A program made the position numbers and the translations under genes. The notes under the pieces were generated by a model. The model did no database searches, was not told the DNA's origin, and saw only the letters and a program-made list of their open reading frames with translations. Positions 1-14,140 of a stretch of DNA of 64,000 bases are shown here, in pieces (position 1 is the first letter of the stretch; each line of letters opens with the position of its first letter). Origin of the DNA: Seriola aureovittata (taxonomy: Eukaryota > Chordata > Actinopteri > Carangiformes > Carangidae); NCBI RefSeq assembly GCF_021018895.1, contig NC_079375.1:16551992-16615991 (forward strand). The letters are read 5' to 3'.

Positions 1-177
1 ACAGCTTACTGTACAGACCACAACTACTCCATCCCGGTTGCCTGCATGACATTACCATGCCAGCTTTCATGTTTGTCACACGTGAGCTGAGCACCAGAGG
101 GACTCTTGTCTTCAAAGCCCAGCCACGGAGCCATCTACAGAGACCATGCAGTAGCTTCTCACTATACATCCATGTAC

Positions 178-178
<1 letters not shown>

Positions 179-232
<54 letters not shown>

Positions 233-247
233 TTATTTATTTATATA
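179..247. repeat. TG/TA dinucleotide microsatellite
   Basis: A short TG run passes into about 20 TA units and then TTTA units. It is visible directly and has no coding content. Confidence 0.95.
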
Positions 248-1431
248 TGACACGGCTTCATGAATTAGTTAAGCTTATTGCATATATGAAGGAAATGTTT
301 TTATTTTGTCTCTAGAGCAATTTTTATGTGTCTATATTTGGTTCACTGAAACCTTGGAACAGCAGATGTCCATGTTGTATTGATTGCTCATACAATATTT
401 CACCTACTAGCTATTTCCGGAGCTTTCAACTGTATCTTATGGTCTTCGTCAGCAGTCTCAGTCTCAAGTTTTGACTGTGAAGAGAAGTCCCAAGTCAAGA
501 CCAACAAGTCCAGTCCACATCTTGAACTTTGTGTTTGAGTCCTAAACATTATGTCATTATGCAGCAGCAACATTAGGTCAACTTTGCGCCTGGCCACCAA
601 CAACAGATAGGTAACGTTAAACGCTGCTGATTTTAAAACACAACATGTAAACTGCTTAATCTCAGACGCAATGAGTTTGTTACCACCCTGTGTCAAGGGC
701 TCGTTTATTCCATATTTTCAAAGGTAATTGCCAGATGCTAATCTGTAGCTAATGTTGGATTAAGACCATAGCTGTGGGAGAAAATTGTTAGCCTCAAGTT
801 ATTGTTTTTTGTGAAGCCTAATGTGTTGAAAGTTTTCACACCTCCATCTGTGGTTGTTGAGCTGGATGTTTTGCATGTTGCCGTCTGTTTTTTGGTTGAC
901 CGCAGCGTTGTCACTTTATTTAAATTCTCTCCAAGGTATCACTGGCTGCTTATGAAAATTAGTTAGTTTGATGCGCTTTTTAATTGCATAATTTCTAATC
1001 TATGGTCTTGGGGAAGTCCAAGAGAAATCCCTCACAAGCCGTCGGAATTAAAGTCAGAGTCTAACTGCGAGACTTTTTTGATTTTGTCAAGTGCAGATTT
1101 TGTCTCCAGATTCGTGACTTGAATCTTACTCAAGTCCAAGTGACGTGACTCAGATCCCCTACTCTTAGAAATAGTTATTACTTATGAGCAGGGTCATACC
1201 AACTTGTTACATTTAAATCTACTGTAGGCCTGTAATCATTCTCTAACACTGTATTTGGAGATGTCAACCTTGCTGACATGTTTGTTATATTGAACATAAA
1301 AAGTTTTTTCGCTCAGTGTTCTGCAGATTCTGTCCCTTCACTCCCACACACACTTCTGTCTCTGGAGAAGCTCCCTGCCAAAGTGTAGCTAAAAGTGTCT
1401 CTGCGTGCTTGTGTTTGTGTCACTGTTCATA

Positions 1432-1434
<3 letters not shown>

Positions 1435-1470
<36 letters not shown>
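1435..1470. repeat. (TG)n microsatellite
   Basis: About 18 perfect TG units, seen directly in the sequence. Confidence 0.95.
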
Positions 1471-1471
<1 letters not shown>

Positions 1472-2433
1472 ACACTTTTCCTGAGCTCTCGTGAAGCTTA
1501 CTGTGTCTTGATGCACACGTGTACCTCACACGAAGGATCAACACTGGAAAGGGTGATGGACCCAGAACAACAATTATTCATATGGAGGGACCCTCACAGT
1601 TTTCGTGCTGTCACACCGTGTTATCAGACTGCATGGCTAAGCAGCCAACACTGTGGACTGAAAAGCTCAGTGCTTGCTCTGGCTTACAGCGATCCATGTG
1701 CTTGTTTGGACAGAGGCTGATTTTAGGGAGTGTGGTATTTGACAGATGAACAGATGTGTCTATGACCTAGGTGGGATTCAACCTTAACATATTTAACAAG
1801 CAACAAGGAGTCACCGAGTTGTTTTCTGACTCAGATTTGGATTTAATTCAGCGAGTCGCTTCTCCCACAGCGTTTCATTTCCTTAACAAAAACTGAAATT
1901 TGTAATCACTTAGGTTTTTCTTGTCATTGCTCTCGCCCTCAATTCTATTGGTTATGATAACATTGTACTCGACAAAGTAATTGCCGAAATCTCCAATGCA
2001 GCAAAAAAAAAAAAAAGAAGAGCTCTCAGTCAATTATACAGGTTTAAAACCGCCAGCTTAGATGTAGTCCTCTCTTCTGAATGTGATTAACCCGAGTGTT
2101 TACTCCTTGCCCCCTTTGGACCCTTTTTTTGTAATTTCACCCCAGTCCCAGATTTCAGTAATTAACTCAGTACAAACTTATCATAACCAACAGAACGAAT
2201 GTCCGGAGCTACAAAATGAATACTCAAGTTGTATAAAACGTAGCTTCCCTTTAAAACTCATAACATATAAATTATCCTGTCAGTCTCAAATAATTCAACA
2301 ACTGGCTGCTTATGTGACGGAGATCGCTGGTAATAATAGTGGTGGAGAGAAATATAATGGTACGGGTCTTGGTGGTAATGTAGTATAGCGGGAATGTCTC
2401 CTAATACTCTTCCTCTCCTCCTTCTCCTCCCAG

Positions 2434-2739
2434 ATCAGCCGCTGCTTGAAGCCCGGAGGACGGTTTGTGTCTGTTACCTTCGCCCAACCCTTCTTCAGGA
2501 AACGCCTCTATGCTCGCACCGAGTACAACTGGTCGATCAAACAGTACAGTTATGGAGAAGGCTTTCAATATTTTGTTTATGTGATGACCAAAGGAGAGCA
2601 GCTTAGTCCAGAGGATGCAGCTCTGGAGAAAAAGCTACTGGAGAAAAATCAGCTCGAGGACACCAAATCCACACCTACTAGGATCGCCACAACACAAAAT
2701 GAGGATAACGAAGACTTCCTGTCTAATATTGACTTGTAA
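2434..2739 (+). CDS. eef1akmt4: EEF1A lysine methyltransferase 4, last exon (partial gene)
   Basis: This is the 3' coding exon of a seven-beta-strand methyltransferase that, in human, methylates a lysine of translation elongation factor eEF1A in the cytosol. It begins after a CTCCTCCCAG acceptor and reads ISRCLKPGGRFVSVTFAQP. The LKPGGRF turn with the following strand is the post-motif region of this fold. YARTEYNWS and YGEGFQYFVYVM match the human C-terminal half. The protein ends EDNEDFLSNIDL, close to the human end as I recall it (HEDFLSAIQL), with TAA at 2737-2739. The exon codes for 101 residues. The SAM-binding N-terminal part lies outside the window. Human ECE2 uses neighbouring and overlapping exons, but no M13 peptidase exon is seen downstream here. 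The identity rests on remembered homologues. Confidence 0.87.
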   Translation: MSRCLKPGGRFVSVTFAQPFFRKRLYARTEYNWSIKQYSYGEGFQYFVYVMTKGEQLSPEDAALEKKLLEKNQLEDTKSTPTRIATTQNEDNEDFLSNIDL

Positions 2740-3111
2740 AATGACTGGATCATCTAAAGCAATCTTAGGAATACATTATCCCATAGACCTCAGAAACTCA
2801 AACTTCTCCACCCTAACAAATATGAGAGAAACGTTTTATAAAAATGAACTACTGAGCATTTTTAATTGTTGTCTGGGCATAGACGTTCATATGGACGTCT
2901 GTGTGGACTTGTTTTACACACGACCTGGGTTGTGTAGCACAAATGAAACCTTATGCCATGTTATATGTAAATTTCTACCAAGAAAGAGATACAGTATACA
3001 TCAAGATACATTTTCTTTAAATTTAATTGAGAAATTTTAAAGAAACTAGATGAAATGTCCATTTTAAGCTAAACATAAAACTAAACCTGATATATGGCTT
3101 GACTGCTAAAA

Positions 3112-3117
3112 AATAAA
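3112..3117 (+). terminator. candidate poly(A) signal of eef1akmt4
   Basis: AATAAA lies 373 bp after the eef1akmt4 stop codon, which would give a 3' UTR of about 0.4 kb. A-rich AATAAA copies near 3296-3320 are alternatives. The cleavage site cannot be fixed from sequence alone. Confidence 0.45.
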
Positions 3118-6100
3118 GTTATTTTCCCACATAGATGCTCAAATCAGGATGTTTAAGAAAAAGTAGTGACTGATCAAAAGAAAATGTGTGGTATTTTTTT
3201 ACACTTACAGACCGTTTACACGTTTATATTCCGATATTACATGGACAAAAAGGTTCTCTAAACATGGGGGGAACTGGAGAAAATGGTTGTGCCAAATAAA
3301 AAAAAATAAAAAAATCAATAAAACAAAATGTCCCCTTCCTTTTGGAAAACCAAAAACAAACAAAAAACCTAACTAACTTATCAATTAAAAAATCTTGGAA
3401 ACTACTTGTATCACAGCTCCAAAAAGTCACCTACAAGTCTGAAAATGTGTAAACTACCCTCTCTTCTTGAGGCACCTTCTCCACCTCACATTTCTTAATG
3501 TTACAGCAGTTGCAGCAAAAGTAAACTGCAACATTCAGAGCACTATCAGCTTAAGGCACTTCGCCAATGCCGAAGCCAAATAAATCTCTTGCTTTAAATC
3601 TCCGTATGTATAGGGCGTTTCTGTTATTGACTGGTTCCATTAGATTCAAAATAGCCAATGAATGGTTGGTCAGACCTGGAGCTCACAGGTGCAAAGAAAT
3701 CATGCACAGACACAACACCACAGAACCATTGCCTCTGTCTGCCTCTTTACAGCAGTCGTATCTGAAATGGCCCAATATAACCAGAGATACTGAAGGAAAA
3801 ACTACCTCAGTAAACCCACCACAGTAAAACAAATACATTGTTGTTTCACTTTACCCTATCGTAGACATTGTTTTATATCTGTTTTTTAATATTTGTGTCA
3901 TTTAAACAGTCAGTTTAATTGTGATTGTTATGGAACGACTTGTTTCCATTTTAACAACGAGTCATCATGGCTTATCTTCTCTGTGCCATAGTTTTCTGTC
4001 TATGCTACCATCATCCTCTGTTCTCGTGCAGTTCATAATAGACACTTTAATCAGACATCAGCCAATTTCACATGCTAGTGTCCTGTCTGCCTGTGTATCA
4101 GAAAGATTGAACAGTCTCTGATTCTGTAGCGCAGTACGAGCCTGTCAGTGTTACACAATTTGCAAGACAAACTGGCATGTCTAGACAGAGTACATAACAG
4201 CAGCACCAGCCTGCATGTAAAGTCCGTGTTAAAGTCTATTAATATGTCAGTCAGCGTGTCCCCTTAAGTTGGGGTTGTCTGCATCTGTCCCACGTCTGGA
4301 TTAGATTCCAGACAAAGGCTGCTAATGGAGATACGCAGTGTTTGACACACCTGTCTGTCAAGCACACTGAGGCTGCTTGAAGGCACATACACATGTACAT
4401 ACAAGTAATAGCTCACCCTGCGTGTTATTTCTTGAGGAAACATGAGATGAGTCTCGGGTCCTGTGCTCTCTGCTGCTTAAATATAGACCAGAGAGGGGAG
4501 AGAGAGCCAGGCGTGCAGACAGGCAGGAAGGCTGGTGACTGGAGGGGGGACCACATTAATAAAGTAGAAATCATTTATTTTTAATTCTCCACTGAGATCT
4601 AATTACTGCCTATTTTTAAGACTCAAAAAAAAAAAGGTGTGTGATTTTTCAGATGGCTTGTCTTCCTTTCCATGATTTTCTTGATGGTGTTAACATGGTA
4701 GTTTGTTTGACTTTAACTTTAATGGTAACTAAACAATCTCACTAAAAGGTCTATTGAGAAGCTGTTCTGGCTGCTCAGGCTTTTTATTTCTAGTTGGTGA
4801 CCGTTGATTTTTGCCAGCTGAAATGACAACTGTTGCTGGCAGATCAGCTGTGGCTAGCCAGCTAATTAAGCTAACGATTGACACCAGGAGCTGTTCGAAA
4901 ATTCTGTCTCTTGCTGATTTTTTTGATGAGTGACTCATGCACATGCTGACTCATTTTAAAACGAGAATCTTGTGAAAGGAGTCTTAAATATGTACTGAGT
5001 AGCAAATTTCATGTTATCATGCTAAATGACTGAGTCTAAAGCTTTTCCAGAGCATTTCTCAGAGGACGACATCGAAGCATTGTGAATATGAAAAACATAA
5101 GCTCTGTTGCTTTTTTCTGACATAACCCTCTGCTTCAGCTTGCACACTTTCTCATATTTTCAAATACTCTACTGCTCAAATAACTTCACAAGAGAAAATG
5201 CTTTTAGGATGATGTGTTTGCCCAACTTCACACTATTGCTGGTTAACTTCCCCAAATCCAGCAAAGAGCAGGACAGACCTGCTAACGTTACCTAACGTCT
5301 GAGGGAAATACTGCACAATGAATGTTCAAGTCTTCATCTTTCATAACATAAGCTGTAACACCACCAAGTAATGTAAATGATGTGCTCTTTGGCCTTTGAA
5401 GTAAAGCTGGCGTACTACTGTAGATAGTAAGCTAGTTAGCTAATTGCTAACTGTTGCTTAGTTTACATTAGACTGGATAAACACACTGTTTAATCCATTC
5501 CATACACTTTTGCTTATGTGCTTTTTGTGTTGGAAAGGCTGGGAAATAAAGAGACCCTCCTCCAAACTCTTGAAATGCCAAGTATCGCTCTTACCACAAC
5601 TCCTTGCACATCACTTTGACATGTGGAGAAATACAAAGCCTGACAGCCTGCTGTGCCTTTTTTGGGTTGCCTGGGGTAGTGTTGGATAATTACTGTTCTG
5701 TGGTCAGATTTAGCAAACCTATTGGCTAAATAGTTGAGAATGAAAGTTCATTTTTGATCTGGGAAACGGCACAAAACAGTCTCATCACAAGGTCCATGTA
5801 GTAGGTGTTGTGAAGACTGAACTTTTTAAGAGCAAATAAAAATACTTTTTTTTTTTATATCTTCGTGTGTGTTTTATAAGAGAAAAAAATTCCCAAATAA
5901 CAGTACCACACTCTTATTTCCTAAGGTTTGACTTGTAGCCTTGATTGATGACTCCGTATCACTATCAGACAGTGATGGTATAAATCTCACTCTGGGTAAA
6001 CCCCCATTGGATAGTTTGGCTATTATCTGGTTTCCATGGTGACGAATGGGTGCAATGCTCTGACTATCTGAACAGGAGGGTTTTAAAAAAAAACAGCCTG

Positions 6101-7255
6101 GCCCCTGTTCGGCCTGGCAGGGTGGATGACAGGAGGTGCTTATGTAAGTCTTAAGTGGCAGTGGGTTTGATATTGACAATGGAGACTTGGGAGGGGGGGA
6201 GGGGGAAATAGCAGCCCACTGCAGCGCAAGGACATAAAACCATCTGATGGATTCAGTGCTCACTTTGGATGGATGGAGGATGGCTGCTCATGTGGAGTTA
6301 GTTTTTCTCCTCTATTTTTCCTTCCAAAGCATGATGTCACCTCCCCCCTCCCCTTTCCCTCGTTTTCCATTTCTGCTTCCATTTCTGCTCTGTCAATATA
6401 TGAATATTGAAATTCAGCAGTCCTTAAATTTGGTTTTCAGCTCCCTTAGTCTGACTGATGTGCAGTGGCAGAGACCCCGACAGTGAGATTTAACTTGACT
6501 GGACTTAAGTTATATAACCACAGAGCAGGGCACAGGCCTCATTCAGGAGAGGTTTAGTCATCATTTTTTCTTAAACACAAACCTTTTCTTTGCAGTTTCT
6601 GCTTATTCAGCTGATCACCTTTCTTATCCAGGTGTCTGAACCTTTGATTTAATATAGAGTGTTGTGTATTAATGTCTAGTAGAGATAGTAGAGCTAGAAT
6701 TTTCTCACCTGCTGCTAATTGTCCTCCATGCTCTGTTGCCCAAGGGCAGTAACAACACTAATCTACTGCATGCTCAATGCCTCTGTCTCTCTCTCTCTCC
6801 CTCTCTGTCTGTCTTTCTCTTGTCTTTCTGTCTCTCTTTTACTCTCTCAAACACTCGTATTCTCAACTCCACCACCCCATCCTCTCTGCGAGGTCTCATG
6901 CAAGTTAAAAGGTCTACAGCTCAGTTTTTTTTCTGCCAAATTGTCTGTTTGCGTTTCAACTGAATTTTGACACAGCACTAATGCCAGTACTTTTGCCTCT
7001 TTACTGCAGCTGCACTCAGCTTCTTAAAGGGAAATTCTGGTCTCATACAACCGGCAATAAAATGCTGTATTAACAAAGTTAATTTCTGAAATCCCCCAGG
7101 TTAGCCAGGTTTATTTGGAAGATAAAAACCTCAGCAAACAGTAAAATTACTACCCAGTCTACCTGTGGTAAACATACAGTGTTGTCCAAGTTCACACAAG
7201 AGCTATCTTGAAGTTCAGGTCACACAGATTGAAAGAAATGAATTATTTCACAGTC

Positions 7256-7530
7256 AGGGCGCCATGGTGGCACAGTGCCTGTTCTCCTTCCCTGTTCTGT
7301 GCAGCTTTCCTCTCGGCGCTCCGGCTTCCTCTCACAATCCAAAGACATGCAGGTAAGGTTAATTGGCGACTATAAATTGTTCATAGGTGTGAATGTGAGT
7401 GTGAATGATTGTTTGTCTCTATATTTCAGCCCAGTGATAGACTGGCGACCTGTCCAGGGGGTACACCACCCTTGTCCAATGTCAGCTGGGATTGACTCCA
7501 GCCCCCTCATGACCCTAAAAGAATAAAAAG
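7256..7530 (+). mobile_element. truncated tRNA-type SINE with LINE-like tail
   Basis: The stretch carries words that I recognise from a very common teleost SINE family: GGTGGCACAGTG at the head, then CTCCGGCTTCCTC, CCAAAGACATGCAGG, GTGTGAATGTGAGTGTGAATG, TAGACTGGCGACCTGTCCAGG and GTCAGCTGGGATTGACTCC. The tRNA-like head is mostly missing, so this copy is internally deleted and old. A 9-bp direct repeat, TTCACAGTC, at 7247-7255 and 7546-7554 may be the target-site duplication, although about 15 bp of unassigned sequence separates the tail from the second copy. The family name is not certain. Confidence 0.75.
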
Positions 7531-8730
7531 GTATGGCTAATATAGTTCACAGTCCCACAAGCAAATGTAAATTTGTGTGGTAAAGGTCTGCAATGGATTA
7601 CACCACTGACTTCATTATAGTCGCTAACTGAAATATTTGCTTTGATTAGCTGTAATGCTAGCTCATAACTGTCTAATAATGTATCGTAATTGTGTACACA
7701 CTCAGTTTTCTTCTGTGATGAGGTTTTATTATTTATGTTTCAGGGTTGCCGGCTTTCAGGGTTTTAACCCCAGATTAAGTGGTTTAGATCAGTGGCTACC
7801 AGCCTCGTAAATCTGAGCAGCCACTAGATGATCAACTGGACAGGACAGAATGAAAGACATATTTCTTCTACATAAGAGGAAACATCTTGATCTTTCTTGC
7901 TTTGTCAGGCGACTTTGTAGCAATGCCTCTGCATCCCCAGATCTCAGTAATTACTTTTAAGAGTACAGATGGTTATGGCTAAAACTATGAAAATAAATTG
8001 GAATTAAGTGGAATTTTCTTTTAATCTACAGCCTATTGCTACAGATCAGTGTAGATAGGATGGAGGGAATCACCAGCATTAGATGCAGTGTGGAGAAGAG
8101 AAAGCGCTGCTGTATATCTGCCCATCTCCCTTTGGGCAGCATAACGGCATAATATACTGTATGGCAGGCTTATGTAACTGGAGGAGGAATATTAATGGAC
8201 GTCCACTCAGGACGGGGCGAAAGTGGAATCAGATCAAAGCTCTCTGTCCCCAGCACACACGCTCAATTTGAACCTAGAACCAAGGCTTTGCTCTTAGCCA
8301 TGCGTGTGTTCATGTATTTGAGAGACAACGACACGAGATACAATGGCCCTTGACATTTGCAGTGGTCTGTCTGTGCTGCTGCTTTAGCATTTTGTTTTCC
8401 ACTCATGGACGTCTGAATGTTTTGTCATGTGATCTCTTTGTGTGTGGTTACACAGTGACTGTCCAACAAGATGGCGTCTTCAGCATGTCTGTGTTGACCC
8501 AAGCATGGCCTGTGCACCCAGCCCATCTGCCAGGTCAGCCACAAAGACCCTGGGTTACAGCTACAGCTAACTGACCTCTGATCCTTAGAGCTGCAAAATG
8601 ATGAGTGAGTTTAAGTCTCATCAGAGGGCAACAGCTCATTAGTTGTTGCCTGAGATTTTCCAGTCTGACATCCTACTTCTGCAGATTTTTTTTTTATCAA
8701 CAAATCCAAATAAAAGACCATAACTAAAAA

Positions 8731-8736
8731 TGTGTG

Positions 8737-8770
<34 letters not shown>

Positions 8771-8811
8771 CTGTATATACACACACATATGATGATGATG
8801 ATGATGATGAT
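8731..8811. repeat. compound microsatellite (TA)n, (CA)n, (GAT)n
   Basis: TG/TA units are followed by a short CA run and seven to eight GAT units. Histidine- and tyrosine-rich frames here are artefacts of the repeat. Confidence 0.9.
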
Positions 8812-10660
8812 ACGCAGAAAGCGATATATGTTGTTTAGACACCTTTTCTAAATGATCTCAAACATATCTTTATTCCTCAACTTCTTTTATTACTTATCCA
8901 CCAACATATTCCTGATGCAGATTTATTTAAACTCAGCAGTGTAGAGCCTATAGGCTCTGAATAGTTGCTGACATTTTGATTTAGACACATTTTTATAAAG
9001 TTCTTGAACCTGAAAATTGCAAAATTACGAACAAGATTACAGCACTGAAGAATGTGCCATACTGCAGCACTGTATAGTAGGATTTCAGTGAATCACTGTA
9101 AAAGTCACACATCCACAATCAGATTCATGACAGCGAGAGAGGTGTATGGCAGGGCTGACACAATTCAATATCTGCCCAAATATGTCAGTCCGGTTCCGGC
9201 CTTCCAGTCCTGCCCATTACTGTGTAAAGTGTAATTGTCCAAGGCCTCAGACTGGCCCACACACACGCACACATGACATCCACAACAACAATATGATCGA
9301 TAGCACTATGTGTTCATTCAGTCCGGTGCTGATGTTATCAGGACAGTCAATAATCTCACTGATGGTTACACTGATGACGTGTTGTGTTGTGTTGATGTGC
9401 TGTTATTAGAGTGAAGTGCAATTCAGAGTAATATAAGGATCATTGTTGTCGCAACATGTAGCTTTTTATAGACGTGTCCTGATACTGTGGATGTTTTCCC
9501 AAATGTCATATCTGCAGTGTGATTTCCAGGAAAATTCTGTTTTACAAGGAAATTCATTTTTATTATTCAGTACAGCGCAGGTTTGTGTAGCACAGGTGGA
9601 GGAGGGGTGATATCAGCTGACACGTTTTCCGGACTGATACTGCTGGCAAGCAGTGTATTACAATATTCTTCACCTTTTCTTCCACCTGACAGTTTCACCT
9701 AATTTCACAGAAAGTGTTGATGAAAAACAACAGTGCTTCACATCCAGGGGAAAGATTGTGGAGTGGCTTGTCTAATTCAAAAAATAACACAAATTACGAT
9801 TGCATAAATAAATATATCAACATATTTGTGTTTGGGGAAAAAAATATACACAAATAGCCACAGGTAGCATTACAAGCGGCTGTCATGCTGATAGTTGGCA
9901 TATTTATTGTTATAGACACCTACTATGTTAGTAGTTTATCAGTCTGAATCAGTTGTAACACCTTTATACTAATTGTTGTGATTGAGCGTATGTGGACAGT
10001 AACTAGCAAAAAGTCAACAAAAAGCTAAAGGATGTGGTTAAATGGTGGAAATGTCCAGTTCCTGTCACTCCAGATGGTTGTTGCATGAATGGAAACTTGA
10101 TGAACTACAGGACAAAGGTAAAAAGATGCCAAGCTTGAACAGATCTTCCAGGATAACTATGACCTATGTGGATTTACTCCATCCACTGTGTCCTCTCTGC
10201 TGTCAAACTATTCCACGGAGCTCATCATGGTAGGCCTGCGTAGGTACTTTGGACAAAAAAGAGGAAACACGATAATGAACCAAAGCACATGTTGGATACT
10301 TGATTTTTAAGGCTGTTCTACATAATGTACTTTACATAGGTTTTTCTTGGTGCATCAACATTGTGGCATAAACTAAAGCAAGTGTTTCATGCCTGCTGCA
10401 GATCCACTGTATGAGGACACTGTACAGCCAGACTTTGATAGATGATCATGTGGCCAGTCGTGGCTCCCCAGGGGTCTGTGGTTTAATGGATTCACCAGTG
10501 TAGGCCAGCACAGAGCTGTTTAACAGCTTAACAGATGGATCCCTGTTTCTTCCCCGCTCTTTAATTAAGAATCAGTATTTACTGTCACTGAGGTGATGGC
10601 TCTAGAGGTCTAGTCCAGACCTTCACTGATGCCCAAAGCTACAGAGAAATATGTGTGTGT

Positions 10661-10704
10661 GTGGGGGGGGTGGGGCGGGGGTGGGGTGGGGGGGTGGGGG
10701 GGGG
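10661..10704 (+). repeat. G-rich tract with G-quadruplex potential
   Basis: After a short TG run there are about 44 bases made of G runs of 4 to 9, separated by single T or C bases. This pattern satisfies any common G-quadruplex rule several times over on the + strand. It lies about 0.2 kb beyond the likely 3' end of camk2n2, on the strand opposite to that gene's transcript. No protein is encoded. Confidence 0.75.
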
Positions 10705-10931
10705 CATTGTTGTGTATATTTTGTTTCCACTAAAGATCTAAACTTTGTTTTTCATACTAAATCTGGTGAGATGATAAACTCTGTGTTTTGTTTTTCTTCT
10801 TTTTAATCAAAAAACAAGCTGAAGCCACTGTGATGCTGGCCCATTGTTTGCCATCTTCCATTGAAATTTTAGTGAAAATGTCTTGGTACAAAAGCCATGC
10901 CAAAGAATCACATTAACATTTTCTTTCACCA

Positions 10932-12741
10932 TTTATTAATTCACCAAATACAGTGAAAATGGCATCATAATATACAATGACTCATTCTTAGAATGTCATG
11001 ACATTTTTGTTGCTTTTTTGCTTCATAAAACAATGTTTCATTATTGAAAATATTAAGGTTTCATGCACAACAAACCATATCCAGTTTCTTTAAAATAATG
11101 GTACAAAATAAACAAAATTAAAAAACAAAAACTGTAATGTCCAAAGTCGGTCAAATAACAACGTGTTATTTGAGGATACTCGTAAACAGTGCAATATACT
11201 CTAAAACTGCCATTTTCTAACAAATTCATCAACGAAGCTCAAGTCACAGTATACGATTTCTTAATAATAGTTTAACATTGATGTGTGCAAAAAACCCCAG
11301 ACACATTCAGTTAGTCTTTAAAAAACATCCAACCTCTGATATAGAATGAGACCAGTCCACCAAAAACTTAGATTCTCCTCTATGAAGCTTAGTCTCATCC
11401 CGTATATCCTCTCTGAAGTAGAAATATTTTTGTTGATGAATTGTAAGACGATAGACTAGCATATCATTTAAATAACAAATATTTAGATATAAAAATACAA
11501 ATATGACTTTTGTTAAAAAGAAGCGTGCCAGGGTAAGAGTGGTGGCACCTGTGTTGGCACCGGAGTGAAAGTTCATGCAAATAGATGGAGAAAAACTTTC
11601 AATTTATAGAAGACAAAACACGAATAATTGCAAAAATTAAAATAACCAAATTATAGAAAGCATATTTTTTCCCATCAATTTCATGACTATTATTTTAAAC
11701 ATTTACTATAATTTCCACATCTCTGCTGGCCTCTGTAGATATCTGAGCAGTTGAAAATGCAAAACATAAAATAAAAAGGGAGGGGGGGGGCAAAAAAGAT
11801 ATGTGCAGGTGTAGATCAGCTACATGAAGGTGCCAGCTTGCACCTTTAACCACTGATGGGTAATGCAAGAAGAAGAATGTAGCCTGTGGTTTAGGTTTAA
11901 TCTCTGACCTAATGCTGTTTAAGGGCCAAAACAACAAAAACTAATGGGCTTCTACTACAGAAAATATTAACATTGCACCATCCTCGGATATATGTTTTTA
12001 CATACAATGGGTCTCCTCTATTTAGTAGACTCAAGAGTTTGGTTGGTCTGTTTTTTTTGTTTTGTTTTTTTTTAAAAGCGTTAGCAGCAACAGGAATGCA
12101 TTGGACCAGTGCTGAAAGGACAGCTCCCTTGAATGCACCGTCGCCGACTGAGTCAACAAAGCAAAGCCTACAGGAGGAAGAGGTGAGGGAGGAAGAGTAA
12201 GGAGGGAGGAGGTGGGGGTGTCGGGTGTTTGAGAGCTTAGCCTACCTACTGTACAACTTATTGAAATAGGGCTGGGATTTAGCATCAGCCTCCAGTTGCA
12301 GTATTTTAGTTTCTTACAGCGCTTTTAGAAAGGAAAAAAAGAGATGGTCGTGAAGTAATGACAAGTTCATCCATCATTAAAGTCAGCAGAGGTTGAGATA
12401 CAGAGCAGTGTCCGCCATCTCAACATCTTGCTGCGCAGCAGTAGTTAAAATCGGGATTCGTTTGAAGAATTGCCAGCAATCCCATGATAAATCTTGGTCT
12501 TTTCCAGAGTCTTTCTCTCTCTTTCTCATTCTTTCTTCATCGCTCTTTCTCTTCCTTCGTTTCTTTTCCTTTCTCCATTTTCCCCTCTTCGCTTTTTTTT
12601 CATCCCCTTTCATCATCATCATCATCATCCCATCCTCGCTTCGTGCTGCCGTTTTCTCCTGCAATCCTCGAACATGCACAGCCGACAAGTGCTTCAAATT
12701 GGTGATCAAAATTAAAAAAGTCTGCAAGGCATCGTTCACGT
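10932..12741 (-). other. camk2n2: camk2n2 3' UTR (inferred)
   Basis: Downstream (on the minus strand) of the camk2n2 stop there are about 1.8 kb without another gene. The first minus-strand AATAAA near a natural end is at 10932-10937. CAMK2N genes of other vertebrates have long 3' UTRs, so assigning this stretch to the transcript is reasonable. The boundary is a guess. The CAT/ATG triplet run near 12611-12628 and the CT-rich run near 12500-12600 lie inside it. Confidence 0.4.

Positions 12742-14140
<1,399 letters not shown>

Larger units (their letters stand above)
1..2433. other. presumed eef1akmt4 intron; no exon recognised
   Basis: This stretch ends at a splice acceptor (pyrimidine-rich run, then CAG) in front of the eef1akmt4 last exon, so at least its 3' part should be intron. 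I see no methyltransferase motif or exon-like frame in it; the earlier exons probably lie to the left of the window. It holds a TG/TA microsatellite near 179-247, a TG microsatellite near 1435-1470 and a short A run near 2003. The open frames here are short and compositionally biased and are not supported as genes. Confidence 0.5.
3118..10930. other. intergenic region, no gene recognised
   Basis: There are no exon chains, long conserved-looking frames or RNA genes that I can support here. In human gene order ECE2 would lie between EEF1AKMT4 and CAMK2N2. I looked for M13 peptidase motifs (HExxH, ENIAD) in the translated frames and found none. The region holds a truncated SINE near 7256, AT-rich microsatellites near 8731 and a G-rich tract at 10661. 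The pyrimidine-rich stretch near 6780-6850 accounts for serine/leucine-rich spurious frames. Confidence 0.5.
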
